Shown here: piece by piece, positions 8,792-17,214 of the stretch
Layout: every line of letters begins with the position of its first letter
Position numbering within the stretch: the first letter of the stretch is position 1
Translations under genes and position numbers: made by a program
From: an uncultured Pelagimonas sp.
GTDB taxonomy: Bacteria; Pseudomonadota; Alphaproteobacteria; Rhodobacterales; Rhodobacteraceae
DNA: 64,000 nucleotides
Assembly: GCF_947498515.1 (NCBI RefSeq)
Contig: NZ_CANMKO010000006.1
Location: forward strand, 186,001-250,000
Direction of reading: 5' to 3'
The notes under the pieces: model-generated
What the model saw: only the letters and a program-made list of their open reading frames with translations
Told to the model about the DNA's origin: nothing
The model's database searches: none

Positions 8792-10314
8792 TCCGCGGCC
8801 TCCCGTTCATAGTGATGAGCAATGGCCTTGACCAAGGCGTTTTCGGTGATGCCGGGGTTTTGCAGTTCCGATACGGAATACCCGTCTTGGAGCACAACGA
8901 TACGATCGGCCCCTTCGACCAATTCTTCGAATTCCGAACTGATCAGAACAACGCCAAAGCCTTTGTCGACGTAGTCGCGAATGATCGCCTGAATTTCCAA
9001 TTTTGCCCCGACATCAACACCGCGTGTCGGTTCGTCCAAAATAAGCAAGTCCGGTTCCGTCGCCAGCCAGCGCGCCAAGAGCACCTTCTGCTGGTTACCC
9101 CCTGACAGTTCGCGAATGGGCTGGTCCATATCGGCGGTCTTGATGCCCAGCGATTTGATATAACCCTCAACCAGCTCCTTTTCTTGAGCACGGTCAATCT
9201 GGCCGTTTTTGGTCAACTTGGGCAAGAGTGCCAGCGTCAGGTTCTCGCGCACCGACATATCGGGCACGATGCCTTCCGCTTTGCGATCTTCGGTCAGGAA
9301 ACCGATGCCCTCGTTGATGGCATCCGACGGGTTGGCCGGTGCAGACGGCGCGCCCTTAAAGGTCATTGCGCCCTTGGTCAGGGCATCGACCCCAAATATC
9401 GCGCGGGCGGCTTCGGTGCGCCCTGCCCCCAACAACCCGCCAAGCCCGACAATTTCACCGCGATGGACGGTTAGGTCGAATTCTAGCAGGCGGTTGCCGG
9501 TGGACACGCCTTTGGCTTCTAGCAGAATCTCGCCCAGTTTTGCCTGACCTCCGCCAAATTCTGTCATGCCTGCGGCTTCGATATCTTCGGGATTACGGCC
9601 CAACATGTCAGCGATCAAACCCAGTTTTGAGGTCTCGCCAATATTGCGTGTACCCACGGTTTGACCGTCACGCATGATGGTGACCCGGTCGCAAACTGCG
9701 AATAATTCATCAAGGAAATGCGAGACATAGAGCACAGAGACCCCCGCATCACGCAGCCCCCTAATAACGCCAAACAGGGTTTCAACCTCATTTGCATCAA
9801 GCGACGAGGTCGGCTCATCCATGATCACAAGCTTGGCGTCCAAAGACACGGCCCGCGCAATCGCAACAAGCTGTTGGATGGCGGTGGAATAGCTTCCCAA
9901 GGGCGCGCGCACATCAATATCAATGCCAAAACGGGACAGGATTTCGCGGGTGCGTCGATGGGCTTTGGGCCAATCGATCAAAACGCCCATGCGCTTTGGT
10001 TCATAGCCGAGGGTCACATTTTCAGTGACGCTGCGCAGCGGCACAAGATTGAGTTCTTGGTAAATCGTGGCGATGCCGGTGGCTTGGGCGTCGCGCGGAC
10101 AGGTCACGGTACTGTCGTGTCCGTCAAACTGAACGGTGCCAGCATCACGGCGATAAACACCTGTCAACACCTTGATAAAGGTCGATTTTCCGGCTCCGTT
10201 TTGCCCAATCAGCCCATGAACCTCGCCGGGGGCGACCTCAAGACTTGCGGATTGTAGGGCAGGCACGCCAGAGAATGCCTTGTTGATCCCATGCATGGAA
10301 ACAAGCGGCTGCAT
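8788..10314 (-). CDS. Sugar ABC transporter ATPase, two nucleotide-binding domains
   Basis: 508 residues with two ABC domains in tandem, as in RbsA, MglA and YtfR. The first domain has Walker A GQNGAGKST and Walker B LVIMDEPTSSLD. The second has the degenerate P-loop GGLLGAGRTE usual in this class, the signature LSGGNQQKV and Walker B LLILDEPTRGVD. A split of catalytic and degenerate sites is normal for CUT2 ATPases. ATG 10314 starts at MQPLVSMHGI. It sits between the binding-protein gene (across a hairpin) and two overlapping permease genes, and powers the importer from the cytoplasmic side. Confidence 0.95.
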   Translation of the reverse strand: MQPLVSMHGINKAFSGVPALQSASLEVAPGEVHGLIGQNGAGKSTFIKVLTGVYRRDAGTVQFDGHDSTVTCPRDAQATGIATIYQELNLVPLRSVTENVTLGYEPKRMGVLIDWPKAHRRTREILSRFGIDIDVRAPLGSYSTAIQQLVAIARAVSLDAKLVIMDEPTSSLDANEVETLFGVIRGLRDAGVSVLYVSHFLDELFAVCDRVTIMRDGQTVGTRNIGETSKLGLIADMLGRNPEDIEAAGMTEFGGGQAKLGEILLEAKGVSTGNRLLEFDLTVHRGEIVGLGGLLGAGRTEAARAIFGVDALTKGAMTFKGAPSAPANPSDAINEGIGFLTEDRKAEGIVPDMSVRENLTLALLPKLTKNGQIDRAQEKELVEGYIKSLGIKTADMDQPIRELSGGNQQKVLLARWLATEPDLLILDEPTRGVDVGAKLEIQAIIRDYVDKGFGVVLISSEFEELVEGADRIVVLQDGYSVSELQNPGITENALVKAIAHHYEREAAE

Positions 10315-10342
10315 GTTGCCTCCTGTGGTTATAGCTGCCGAA

Positions 10343-10367
10343 AGGGGGCCGCACAGGGCGACCCCCT
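10343..10367 (-). terminator. Intercistronic hairpin after the sugar-binding-protein gene
   Basis: GC-rich stem with outer arms 10362-10367 and 10343-10348 (six pairs), a one-base mismatch, an inner three-pair stem and a five-base loop, followed on the minus strand by TTT. It lies in the 78-base gap between the binding-protein and ATPase genes. Likely effect: partial termination or protection of the upstream message so that binding protein is made in excess. Confidence 0.65.
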
Positions 10368-10392
10368 ATTTACCGACAAAATCAGGGAGGGA

Positions 10393-11367
10393 TTAATACG
10401 CTTCGTCGATATGATCGGCGGCGTTGTCGGCGGTAAAGATGCGGTCCTTGACTTGAACCCAAGGCTCAATTTCTTCACCGGCAGCGTAGCGCTTCATGAC
10501 TTCGCAGGCCAGTGGGCCAAAGAAAGGCGAGCTTTCGACAGTCACGCCCATTTTGCCATCGATGATCGCCTGAAGCGCGTCGCGCGTTCCGTCGATCGAG
10601 ACAACAAGGATGTCTTCGCCCGGTTTACGACCGGCAAGTTCCAGCGCCTGAATGGCCCCAATCGCCATTTCGTCGTTATGCGCATAAACCACGTTCACAT
10701 CAGGATGCGCCTGCAACAGGGTTTCCATAACCTGACGGCCCAGATCGCGAGCAAAGTCACCGGTTTGGCTGGCGACAATTTCAAAACGGTCATCTTGGGC
10801 AATACGGTCGTCAAAACCCTTTTTGCGATCATTTGCAGGCGAAGACCCAGTTGTCCCCTCAAGCTCAACAATCACGCCTTTTTCACCTTTGAAGTTGGCG
10901 GCAAGCCAATCGGCGGCGCGCTCACCCTGATCAATGAAATCAGAGCCTAGGAAAGATACGAAATGCTCGCCCGGTTTGGCGACCGATTCGTCTACCGAGC
11001 GGTCAACGAGGAAGGTTGGAATGCCAGCGGCGCGGGCCTTCATAACGGCGGGCAAAAGTGGCTTTTCTTCGCGCGGAGGCAGGAACAAAACGTCGATGCC
11101 TTGGGCGATCATGCTGTCCACATCAGCAACCTGTTTGGCCGCTGAACCCGCCGCATCCGTCGCAATCAAATTCCAGCCGCAGCTTTCGGCGGTGTCATGA
11201 AACGATTTAGTTTCCGCAATCCGCCATGGGTTGTTGGATTCCATCTGGGCAAAGCCAACCGTGTAGCTATCTTTTTGTTCAAGCGGTGGCAAATCACTCG
11301 CCGAAGCCATGCCTGCCAAGGCAATACCAAAGGCCGCAGCGCTGGATAGCAAAATTCTACGTTTCAT
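10393..11367 (-). CDS. Periplasmic sugar-binding protein, YtfQ-like
   Basis: 324-residue periplasmic binding protein of the ribose/galactofuranose type. A cleavable signal (KRR, hydrophobic core, ASAS) precedes the mature part. The match to the YtfQ pattern is strong along the whole length: VGFAQMESNNPWR, FLVDRSVD, ELEGTTGSSPANDRKKGF, QTGDFARDLGRQVME, YAHNDEMAIGAIQAL and SIDGTRDAL. The frame opens at TTG 11382, but ATG 11367 sits directly behind GGAGGAGAAAAAC and starts the signal peptide. It is second in the operon after the aldehyde dehydrogenase. Galactofuranose or arabinose is a family-based guess for the ligand. Confidence 0.93.
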   Translation of the reverse strand: MKRRILLSSAAAFGIALAGMASASDLPPLEQKDSYTVGFAQMESNNPWRIAETKSFHDTAESCGWNLIATDAAGSAAKQVADVDSMIAQGIDVLFLPPREEKPLLPAVMKARAAGIPTFLVDRSVDESVAKPGEHFVSFLGSDFIDQGERAADWLAANFKGEKGVIVELEGTTGSSPANDRKKGFDDRIAQDDRFEIVASQTGDFARDLGRQVMETLLQAHPDVNVVYAHNDEMAIGAIQALELAGRKPGEDILVVSIDGTRDALQAIIDGKMGVTVESSPFFGPLACEVMKRYAAGEEIEPWVQVKDRIFTADNAADHIDEAY

Positions 11368-11422
11368 GTTTTTCTCCTCCAAGTGGTTTCACGACCTTCT
11401 CCTCTGGCCGCTTTTCGGGGGG

Positions 11423-12892
11423 TTAACCCCAATTCAAATAGGTGGTCTGTTTGCGCAGATACCCGTCAAAACCGTATTTCCCGTCCTCACCACCAAGGCC
11501 AGATTGACCCCAGCCGGTGTGAAAGGCCTGAACCTGTTCGCCATTGGCGCGGTTCAGATAAAGCTCCCCGAATTTCAACTCATGCGGGGCCCGCATCAGG
11601 CGGCGCATATCGCGAGTGAACAGATAGGCCGATAGCCCGTATTCGCTGTTATTCGCCTTGGCGATGGCTTCATCGAAGCTGTCGACACGCAGGGCAGCGA
11701 CCACGGGGCCAAAAACCTCGTCCCGTATCACCGGCGATGCGTTATCAGTGACCTCAAGCACAGTTGGCGCATACCAATGGCCCTTGGCGTATTGGCCGTC
11801 ATTCAATGGCCCACCTTCTAGTAGTACCTCGGCTCCGCCTTCGACGCTTTGGCGCACAATATCAGCGACTTTGTCGACTTCGACACCGCTAACTTTGGGG
11901 CCCATATCCGGGTTGGTCATGGGATCGCCAATCGTCAAAGCGGCAGAGGCCGCAGTGAATTTTTCGAGGAATTCATTGGCGATATTGCTGTGCAAGTACA
12001 TGCGCTCGTTGCAGGTACAAATCTGACCGCAGTTGGTGTAGCGGGCTGTGACCGCTGCCGCGACGGCCGCATCAATATCGGCATCGTCCATCACGATAAA
12101 CGGAGCTTTACCACCCAGTTCCAAGCGCAGGACCTTTAGCTGATCCGCCCCGGCGCGATAGATTTCGCGACCAGCGCGTGTGCTGCCCGTCATGGTAATT
12201 AGCCCGGTGATCGGGCTTTCAACCATGGTTTGGCCAACCGTGCGGCCACGCCCCGTGACGACGTTGAATACACCAGCAGGAAAGCCAACCTCGGCCGCTA
12301 ATCGCGCCAACTCCAAACCCGAAAGAGGTGTGATTTCATGGGCCAGCAAAACAAACGTATTACCTGCGACAAGTGCTGGGCCAAGTTTGCGGGCGGCCAA
12401 AGCGGCCGGATAATTCCAAGAGGTCAAGCCAACCACAACACCATGCGGATGGCGACGTATGTAAATGTCTTCGCCCACGTTGTCCGAGGGCATGATATCG
12501 CCTTCAATCCGGCGGGCGTTTTCAGCGGCATAGCGCAAAAACATCGACACAGCCCCGATTTCACCGCGCGCCTGATCCAAGGGTTTGCCCTGTTCGGCGG
12601 TCACAAGACGCGCAAAACCGTCGGCATTTGCATCCACGGCATCCGCCAACCTCGCAACCATCCGCCCGCGCTGAACCGCTGGCAAAGCTGCCCACGACGG
12701 CTGCGCCATTTGCGCGGCTTCCAATGCATCATATGCGTCTTGTGCGGACCCTTCGGGGATCGTTGCAATAACGTCCTCCGTCGCAGGGTTTTCAACCTCG
12801 ATCTCATTCGAAGCCACACCGAAACGCCATTCGCCGCCGATAAACATCGCACCCTTGATCACATCAGTATTTGGAAAGCTGGCGGCTTGCAT
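11423..12892 (-). CDS. AldA-like aldehyde dehydrogenase (lactaldehyde/glycolaldehyde type)
   Basis: 489-residue NAD(P)-dependent aldehyde dehydrogenase. The catalytic glutamate lies in LELGGKAPFIV and the catalytic cysteine in NCGQICTC. The double-cysteine form with NER and MYLHS after it resembles AldA, which oxidises lactaldehyde and glycolaldehyde from sugar breakdown. GSTRAGREI is the Rossmann-region glycine motif. It is the first gene of the sugar ABC operon and faces a divergent LacI regulator, so it probably oxidises an aldehyde arising from the imported sugar. Family assignment is firm; the substrate is inferred from likeness only. Confidence 0.9.
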   Translation of the reverse strand: MQAASFPNTDVIKGAMFIGGEWRFGVASNEIEVENPATEDVIATIPEGSAQDAYDALEAAQMAQPSWAALPAVQRGRMVARLADAVDANADGFARLVTAEQGKPLDQARGEIGAVSMFLRYAAENARRIEGDIMPSDNVGEDIYIRRHPHGVVVGLTSWNYPAALAARKLGPALVAGNTFVLLAHEITPLSGLELARLAAEVGFPAGVFNVVTGRGRTVGQTMVESPITGLITMTGSTRAGREIYRAGADQLKVLRLELGGKAPFIVMDDADIDAAVAAAVTARYTNCGQICTCNERMYLHSNIANEFLEKFTAASAALTIGDPMTNPDMGPKVSGVEVDKVADIVRQSVEGGAEVLLEGGPLNDGQYAKGHWYAPTVLEVTDNASPVIRDEVFGPVVAALRVDSFDEAIAKANNSEYGLSAYLFTRDMRRLMRAPHELKFGELYLNRANGEQVQAFHTGWGQSGLGGEDGKYGFDGYLRKQTTYLNWG

Positions 12893-12938
12893 AAGGTCCT
12901 CGGGCTGTTCGAGCAGGTAAGATGATTCCTGCAGTTAG

Positions 12939-12991
12939 CTAATAGACATCCGCTAATATTATTAATCTGTCAATTACTAATAACACTAATA
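12939..12991. promoter_or_regulatory. Divergent promoter region with CTAATA repeats
   Basis: The 162-base gap between the AldA-like gene and the LacI gene is AT-rich. CTAATA occurs at 12939, 12953, 12977 and 12986, and a TTATTA/TAATAA inverted pair (12959-12964 and 12978-12983, 13-base spacer) lies in the middle. This is the natural place for operators of the adjacent LacI regulator acting on both directions. The repeats are seen; their role is inferred. Confidence 0.4.
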
Positions 12992-13054
12992 TTCCATTTG
13001 CACTGATCAGAGGTCCACGTTAATAATGGCTGACAATCAAGATGGGACAGACCG

Positions 13055-14161
13055 ATGGTTGAGGTAAAATCGGAGAGCAAGCGCCACAAGGGCGTTGGAA
13101 AAATCTCGGGACGTCAGCGCGTTACGATGCATGACATCGCGCGGGTTGCCGGGTGCTCTCAGGCCACTGTCTCTCTGGTTTTAAACAACAATGAATCCGT
13201 GAAAATTTCGGAACAAACACGTGAGCGTGTGTTTGAGGCGGCCAAGTCGCTAGGTTATCGCCGCGCAGCGCGACCAACGCCTTCGGTTTCGGAAAAATCT
13301 AGCTTTATCAACGGGCCAATCGCCTTTGTGGTTGATAATTTGGCCGCCAGCCCGGAATCCGTTAACGCCTTTGACGGGGTGATGCAGGCGGTGAAATCCA
13401 CCGGAAATTTGGTGCTTTTGGCGGAAACGCAAAACGACCCAGATCTAGAACCAAAGACTCTTCAGCACTTTTTGGATCAAGGCGTAGCAGCCATCGTTTA
13501 TGCCTGTGTCTTCACCCGAGAAGTCGAGGTTCCGCAAATCCTTCAGGACTGCGATACGCCGGTTTTCCTATTGAATTGCTTTTCCGAAAACCTGCGATTC
13601 CCTGCGGTCATACCCAGTGATATTGCTGGCGGACACACCGCCACCAACGCCCTTATCAACACGGGCCACACCCGCATTGCAACCATCACCGGCGAGCCGT
13701 TTATGCAATGCGCCAGCGGGCGCACCGTTGGCTATAGAAACGCATTGGCATCCGCTGATCTCCCCTATTGCGAAGAGTTGGTGGTCGAAGGGAACTGGCT
13801 GCCCAGCTCTGGATATTCCGCCACGCAAACCCTGATGGCACTCCCCAATCCACCGACCGCGATTTTCTGCCAAAATGACCGCATGGCTGTTGGCTGCTAC
13901 GAGGCGCTCAAGGAAATGGGCAAATCCATCCCCAATGATGTGTCTGTCATTGGCTATGACGATGATGAAATTGCGCGGCATATGTCACCGCCTCTGACTT
14001 CGATGAACCTTGCTAGCCGCGCCATGGGGCGTTGGGTGGTTGAACAATTGTTCCACGGGCCGATGGGTGAAAACCGCCGGCATCCGCTGACTAAACTCGA
14101 ATGTGAAATGGTGGAGCGCGATTCAATAGCGCCCCCAAGAATGGCCAAACCCCCCGGATAA
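13055..14161 (+). CDS. LacI-family transcriptional regulator
   Basis: 368 residues. A basic leader of about 20 residues precedes the LacI helix-turn-helix (MHDIARVAGCSQATVSLVL, then the hinge helix around RVFEAAKSLGYRR). The rest is a type-1 periplasmic-binding-protein-like effector domain, with FCQNDRMAVGCYEAL and VSVIGYDDDEIARHMSPPLT typical of sugar-responsive members. It is divergent from the AldA/sugar ABC operon and 26 bases upstream of the GMC oxidoreductase gene, so it may control both directions. Ligand unknown; a sugar or sugar acid handled by these genes is likely. Confidence 0.93.
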   Translation: MVEVKSESKRHKGVGKISGRQRVTMHDIARVAGCSQATVSLVLNNNESVKISEQTRERVFEAAKSLGYRRAARPTPSVSEKSSFINGPIAFVVDNLAASPESVNAFDGVMQAVKSTGNLVLLAETQNDPDLEPKTLQHFLDQGVAAIVYACVFTREVEVPQILQDCDTPVFLLNCFSENLRFPAVIPSDIAGGHTATNALINTGHTRIATITGEPFMQCASGRTVGYRNALASADLPYCEELVVEGNWLPSSGYSATQTLMALPNPPTAIFCQNDRMAVGCYEALKEMGKSIPNDVSVIGYDDDEIARHMSPPLTSMNLASRAMGRWVVEQLFHGPMGENRRHPLTKLECEMVERDSIAPPRMAKPPG

Positions 14162-14187
14162 ATTCCGGAGCAGGGAGGAAAACAGAC

Positions 14188-15810
14188 ATGACAGAAGAAT
14201 TTGACCACATCGTTGTCGGTGGGGGCTCGTCGGGCTGTGTCGTAGCGGCGCGACTGGCAAGCGATGGCGGAGCGCGGGTTTTGCTGCTTGAGGGTGGACA
14301 TTCCCATCGCCACCCTCTGCTGGATATGCCCCCCGGTATTTTCAAGATGATCAACGGGTCCAAGTTCATGACCTATCATCAAACCCGGCCTCAGCCCCAT
14401 TTGGACGGACGCGTTCATGACATTCCTCAGGGCAATGTTTTGGGCGGCGGGTCGTCGGTGAATGCCCAAGTTTATATGCGCGGTCGGCCAAGTGATTATG
14501 ACGAATGGGATGACATCCTGCGTGGCAACAATGACCGCATTGGCTGGGGGTGGGACGATGTCCTGCCGCATTTTTGCGGAATGGAGGCCAACAATCGCTT
14601 GAATAATGACCTGCATGGCACCGATGGCGCAATGAAGGTGTCTGATCCCGGTCACATCAATGAGTTGTCACGCTGGTTTGTGCAGGCGGTTCAAGGCCTT
14701 GGCGAACCTTTTAATCCCGATTTCAACGGAAGCAATCAACGCGGCGTTGGGTTTTATCAGTTTATGAATCGCCACGGCAAACGCAGCTCGGCGGCCTATG
14801 CCTTTGTTGCGCCGCAAGAGGATAACCCGAACCTAACCGTCCGCCTAAACGCCCCGGTTCAGCGCGTTATTATCGAAAACGGTCGTGCCTTAGGTGTGGA
14901 GTATCGGCCCAAGTCAGGTGAGGTTGTGCGGGTGCGCGCCCGTGGTGAGGTTATCGTTTCGGCTGGCGCTTTGGTCACACCGAAGATCTTGATGCTGTCG
15001 GGGATTGGCCCTGCGGATCATCTTTTGGATCACGACATCCCCTGCCAGGTTGATCTACCGGGTGTCGGGCAAAATTTGATCGACCACCCCGAGGTGCCAA
15101 TAACCGCGATCGCCAATGGCCCTTATGGGTATTACAAGCAGGGCGAGGGATGGCGGATGCTGCGCAACGGCGTACAATTCAAGCTGTTTGGGACCGGGCC
15201 AGTGACCTCTGCCGGGGTCGAGGCGGGGGCCTTTGTGAACCCAACCACCCCGGATGCGCCGCCCAGCATTCAGGCGTTTTGCGTTCCGATCGTTTATTTG
15301 GATCGCGATGCACTGGAAGAGGTGCAAGACGACTATGGGGTGACGGTGACGACGGTTGTGGTCAAACCCAAATCGCGCGGTGAGGTGCGCCTCGCCAGCG
15401 CTGATCCGGCGGATCGCCCGGATATATCGCCAAACCTGTTGCAACACCCCGACGACATGCAAGCAATGATCGACGGCCAGCGCTTTTTCCTACGCGCCTT
15501 TGCCCAAAGCCCGCTTGCTGACAAGCTGGAACGGGTCGCAATTCCCAGCCCAGATGATGTGTCCGACGAGGCGCTGCGCGCGCATTGCAAACGCTTTGTC
15601 AAAACCAACTATCATCCGGCGGGAACGGCAAAGATGGGGGCGGACGGTGATAAAATGGCGGTTTTGGATGCCCGCATGCGCGTGCGCGGCCTTGAGAATC
15701 TGCGCGTTTGCGACATGTCGGCGGTGCCAAATATCAACGCCGGAAACACAAATGCGCCCGCAATGATGCTTGGGGATCGTTGTGCAGACCTTGTTATGGG
15801 GCGTATTTAA
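14188..15810 (+). CDS. GMC-family FAD-dependent oxidoreductase
   Basis: 540-residue glucose-methanol-choline oxidoreductase. The N-terminal dinucleotide motif VVGGGSSGCVVAARL and the GMC signatures (GNVLGGGSSVNAQVYMRG; GALVTPKILMLSGIG) are intact. The C-terminal catalytic histidine is in NYHPAGTAKMG and the second catalytic residue is the asparagine of NTNAPAMM. It oxidises an alcohol or sugar hydroxyl at the expense of FAD, passing electrons to oxygen or quinone. There is no signal peptide, so it is cytosolic. GGGAGG lies before ATG 14188. Family members include choline, alcohol and aldose dehydrogenases; the context favours a sugar or polyol. Confidence 0.92.
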   Translation: MTEEFDHIVVGGGSSGCVVAARLASDGGARVLLLEGGHSHRHPLLDMPPGIFKMINGSKFMTYHQTRPQPHLDGRVHDIPQGNVLGGGSSVNAQVYMRGRPSDYDEWDDILRGNNDRIGWGWDDVLPHFCGMEANNRLNNDLHGTDGAMKVSDPGHINELSRWFVQAVQGLGEPFNPDFNGSNQRGVGFYQFMNRHGKRSSAAYAFVAPQEDNPNLTVRLNAPVQRVIIENGRALGVEYRPKSGEVVRVRARGEVIVSAGALVTPKILMLSGIGPADHLLDHDIPCQVDLPGVGQNLIDHPEVPITAIANGPYGYYKQGEGWRMLRNGVQFKLFGTGPVTSAGVEAGAFVNPTTPDAPPSIQAFCVPIVYLDRDALEEVQDDYGVTVTTVVVKPKSRGEVRLASADPADRPDISPNLLQHPDDMQAMIDGQRFFLRAFAQSPLADKLERVAIPSPDDVSDEALRAHCKRFVKTNYHPAGTAKMGADGDKMAVLDARMRVRGLENLRVCDMSAVPNINAGNTNAPAMMLGDRCADLVMGRI

Positions 15811-15869
15811 GAAGCTAGCTTTTCCCCTATGCAGCAGAAAACACTGTTAAAATTTCGATGCGGGTAATT

Positions 15870-15916
15870 TTAATATATCAAAATGCAAAAATAGTTCGAC
15901 TAAAATGATATATTAA
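15870..15916. promoter_or_regulatory. Perfect 11-bp inverted repeat before the enolase-family dehydratase gene
   Basis: TTAATATATCA at 15870-15880 and its exact reverse complement at 15906-15916 flank a 25-base spacer. The right arm ends 37 bases before the start codon at 15954. Arms one helical face apart in a promoter gap are usual for dimeric repressors. The GntR/FCD regulator at 6096 or the LacI regulator at 13055 is a candidate binder. Alternatively the arms could form a long-loop RNA hairpin, though they are AT-rich and weak. Confidence 0.55.
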
Positions 15917-15953
15917 TGCTAGCAATCCAATAGCGAATATGAGGAGCAGGTGA

Positions 15954-17156
15954 ATGTCGACAACACAGCCACAGGGCAGCGATCAGGGCCGTTTGGCCTG
16001 TGGGGCCAAAATTGCCCAAATCACACCTGTTCATGCACGTGTCGGCACACGCAACCAATTGCTGGTCAAAGTGGTGACCGAAGACGGGCTGATTGGTTGG
16101 GGCGAATCTGGCTTGTCGGCTCGGGAACATTCTGTTGCGGCCACAATCGCGCATTTCGCCGAATTTCTCATTGGTCAAGACAGCCGCCAGATTGGCCGAA
16201 TTTGGCAGGAAAGCTATCGCAGCCAGTATTTCGAAGGTGGCCGGGTCTTTACCGCTGCCATCTCCGCCATCGACATCGCTTTGCACGACATTTTGGGCAA
16301 GCGCCTTGGCGTGCCGGTGTATCAACTTTTGGGTGGTAAACAGCGGGATGTGATCCCGACCTTTGCCAGCTGCATGGGCTCAAGTGCCGATGAGCTTTTG
16401 GAAAAGGCCCGCATTCTGGTCGATGCCGGGTGGACTTGTATCCGTACGTATCCATCAAGCTTTGGGCCCGAGGTTTTTGACCCGCGCGCGTCCCTGCAAC
16501 AAACTGCAGACGAATTGATTGCCATCCGCAAGGAATTTGGGCGTGCGATCACTTTGGGCATTGATCTACACCATCGTTTGACCGTGCCCGAAACGGTAAA
16601 TTTCTGCTCCATGATGCCGCGTGGCACCTTGGATTTTATCGAAGAACCCATCCGTGCAGAAACCCCCGAGGCCTATGCCGTGTTGCGCGGCATGATCGAT
16701 ATCCCCTTTGCGGTGGGCGAAGAATTCTCCAGCAAATGGGAAGCCGCGCGTTTCCTTGAATCTGGAATGACGCAATACATGCGGCTCGATATCTGCAACA
16801 TCGGCGGCTTTACCGAAGCGATGAAAGTCGCGGGTTGGTGCGAACGCCACTATGTCGATTTGATGCCGCACAACCCGCTTGGCCCTGTCTGCACGGCGGC
16901 CACGGTGCATATGTCGGCGGCCGTGCCAAACTATAGCTGGCTCGAAACACGCCAATCCGTCGTGGAACAGGATTTAGGTTTTCATGATCCGGAACTGTTC
17001 CCGGTCCAAGTCGACATGCAAGGCCCGGTTTACATCGTGCCGGATACGCCGGGTTTGGGCGTTGAGGTCAACGAAGAGCTGATAGCCCAACAAACCCCCG
17101 AACATGTGGAGCCACCGCACCTGCGGCGGCCCGATGGGTCCGTCACCAACTGGTGA
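15954..17156 (+). CDS. Enolase-superfamily sugar-acid dehydratase, D-galactonate dehydratase-like
   Basis: 400 residues of the mandelate racemase/muconate lactonizing enzyme group, with the fold matching DgoD along the length (GLIGWGE, EFLIGQD, GKRLGVPVYQLLGG, C-terminal TPGLGVEVNEE). Metal ligands read as D204, E230 (EEP) and E256 (GEE); the general acid/base histidines are H206 or H207 (DLHHR) and H306 (PHNPLGP). It would remove water from a C5/C6 aldonate to give a 2-keto-3-deoxy acid in the cytoplasm. DgoD itself has GER where this has GEE, so the sugar acid may differ. GAGGAGCAGGTGA precedes the ATG. It probably forms an operon with the downstream ABC genes. Confidence 0.85.
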   Translation: MSTTQPQGSDQGRLACGAKIAQITPVHARVGTRNQLLVKVVTEDGLIGWGESGLSAREHSVAATIAHFAEFLIGQDSRQIGRIWQESYRSQYFEGGRVFTAAISAIDIALHDILGKRLGVPVYQLLGGKQRDVIPTFASCMGSSADELLEKARILVDAGWTCIRTYPSSFGPEVFDPRASLQQTADELIAIRKEFGRAITLGIDLHHRLTVPETVNFCSMMPRGTLDFIEEPIRAETPEAYAVLRGMIDIPFAVGEEFSSKWEAARFLESGMTQYMRLDICNIGGFTEAMKVAGWCERHYVDLMPHNPLGPVCTAATVHMSAAVPNYSWLETRQSVVEQDLGFHDPELFPVQVDMQGPVYIVPDTPGLGVEVNEELIAQQTPEHVEPPHLRRPDGSVTNW

Positions 17157-17182
17157 CCCCCAATTCGTATCACCAATTGGTG
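17144..17182. repeat. Paired CACCAAnTGGTG near-palindromes
   Basis: CACCAACTGGTG at 17144-17155, overlapping the dehydratase stop, and the perfect palindrome CACCAATTGGTG at 17171-17182 lie 27 bases apart centre to centre, just before the binding-protein gene. They may be two protein sites or may pair with each other in RNA as an attenuator (left arm of the first with right arm of the second). Confidence 0.4.
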
Positions 17183-17214
17183 GCCAAACGTTAATCCATT
17201 AGGAGGAGAATGGA

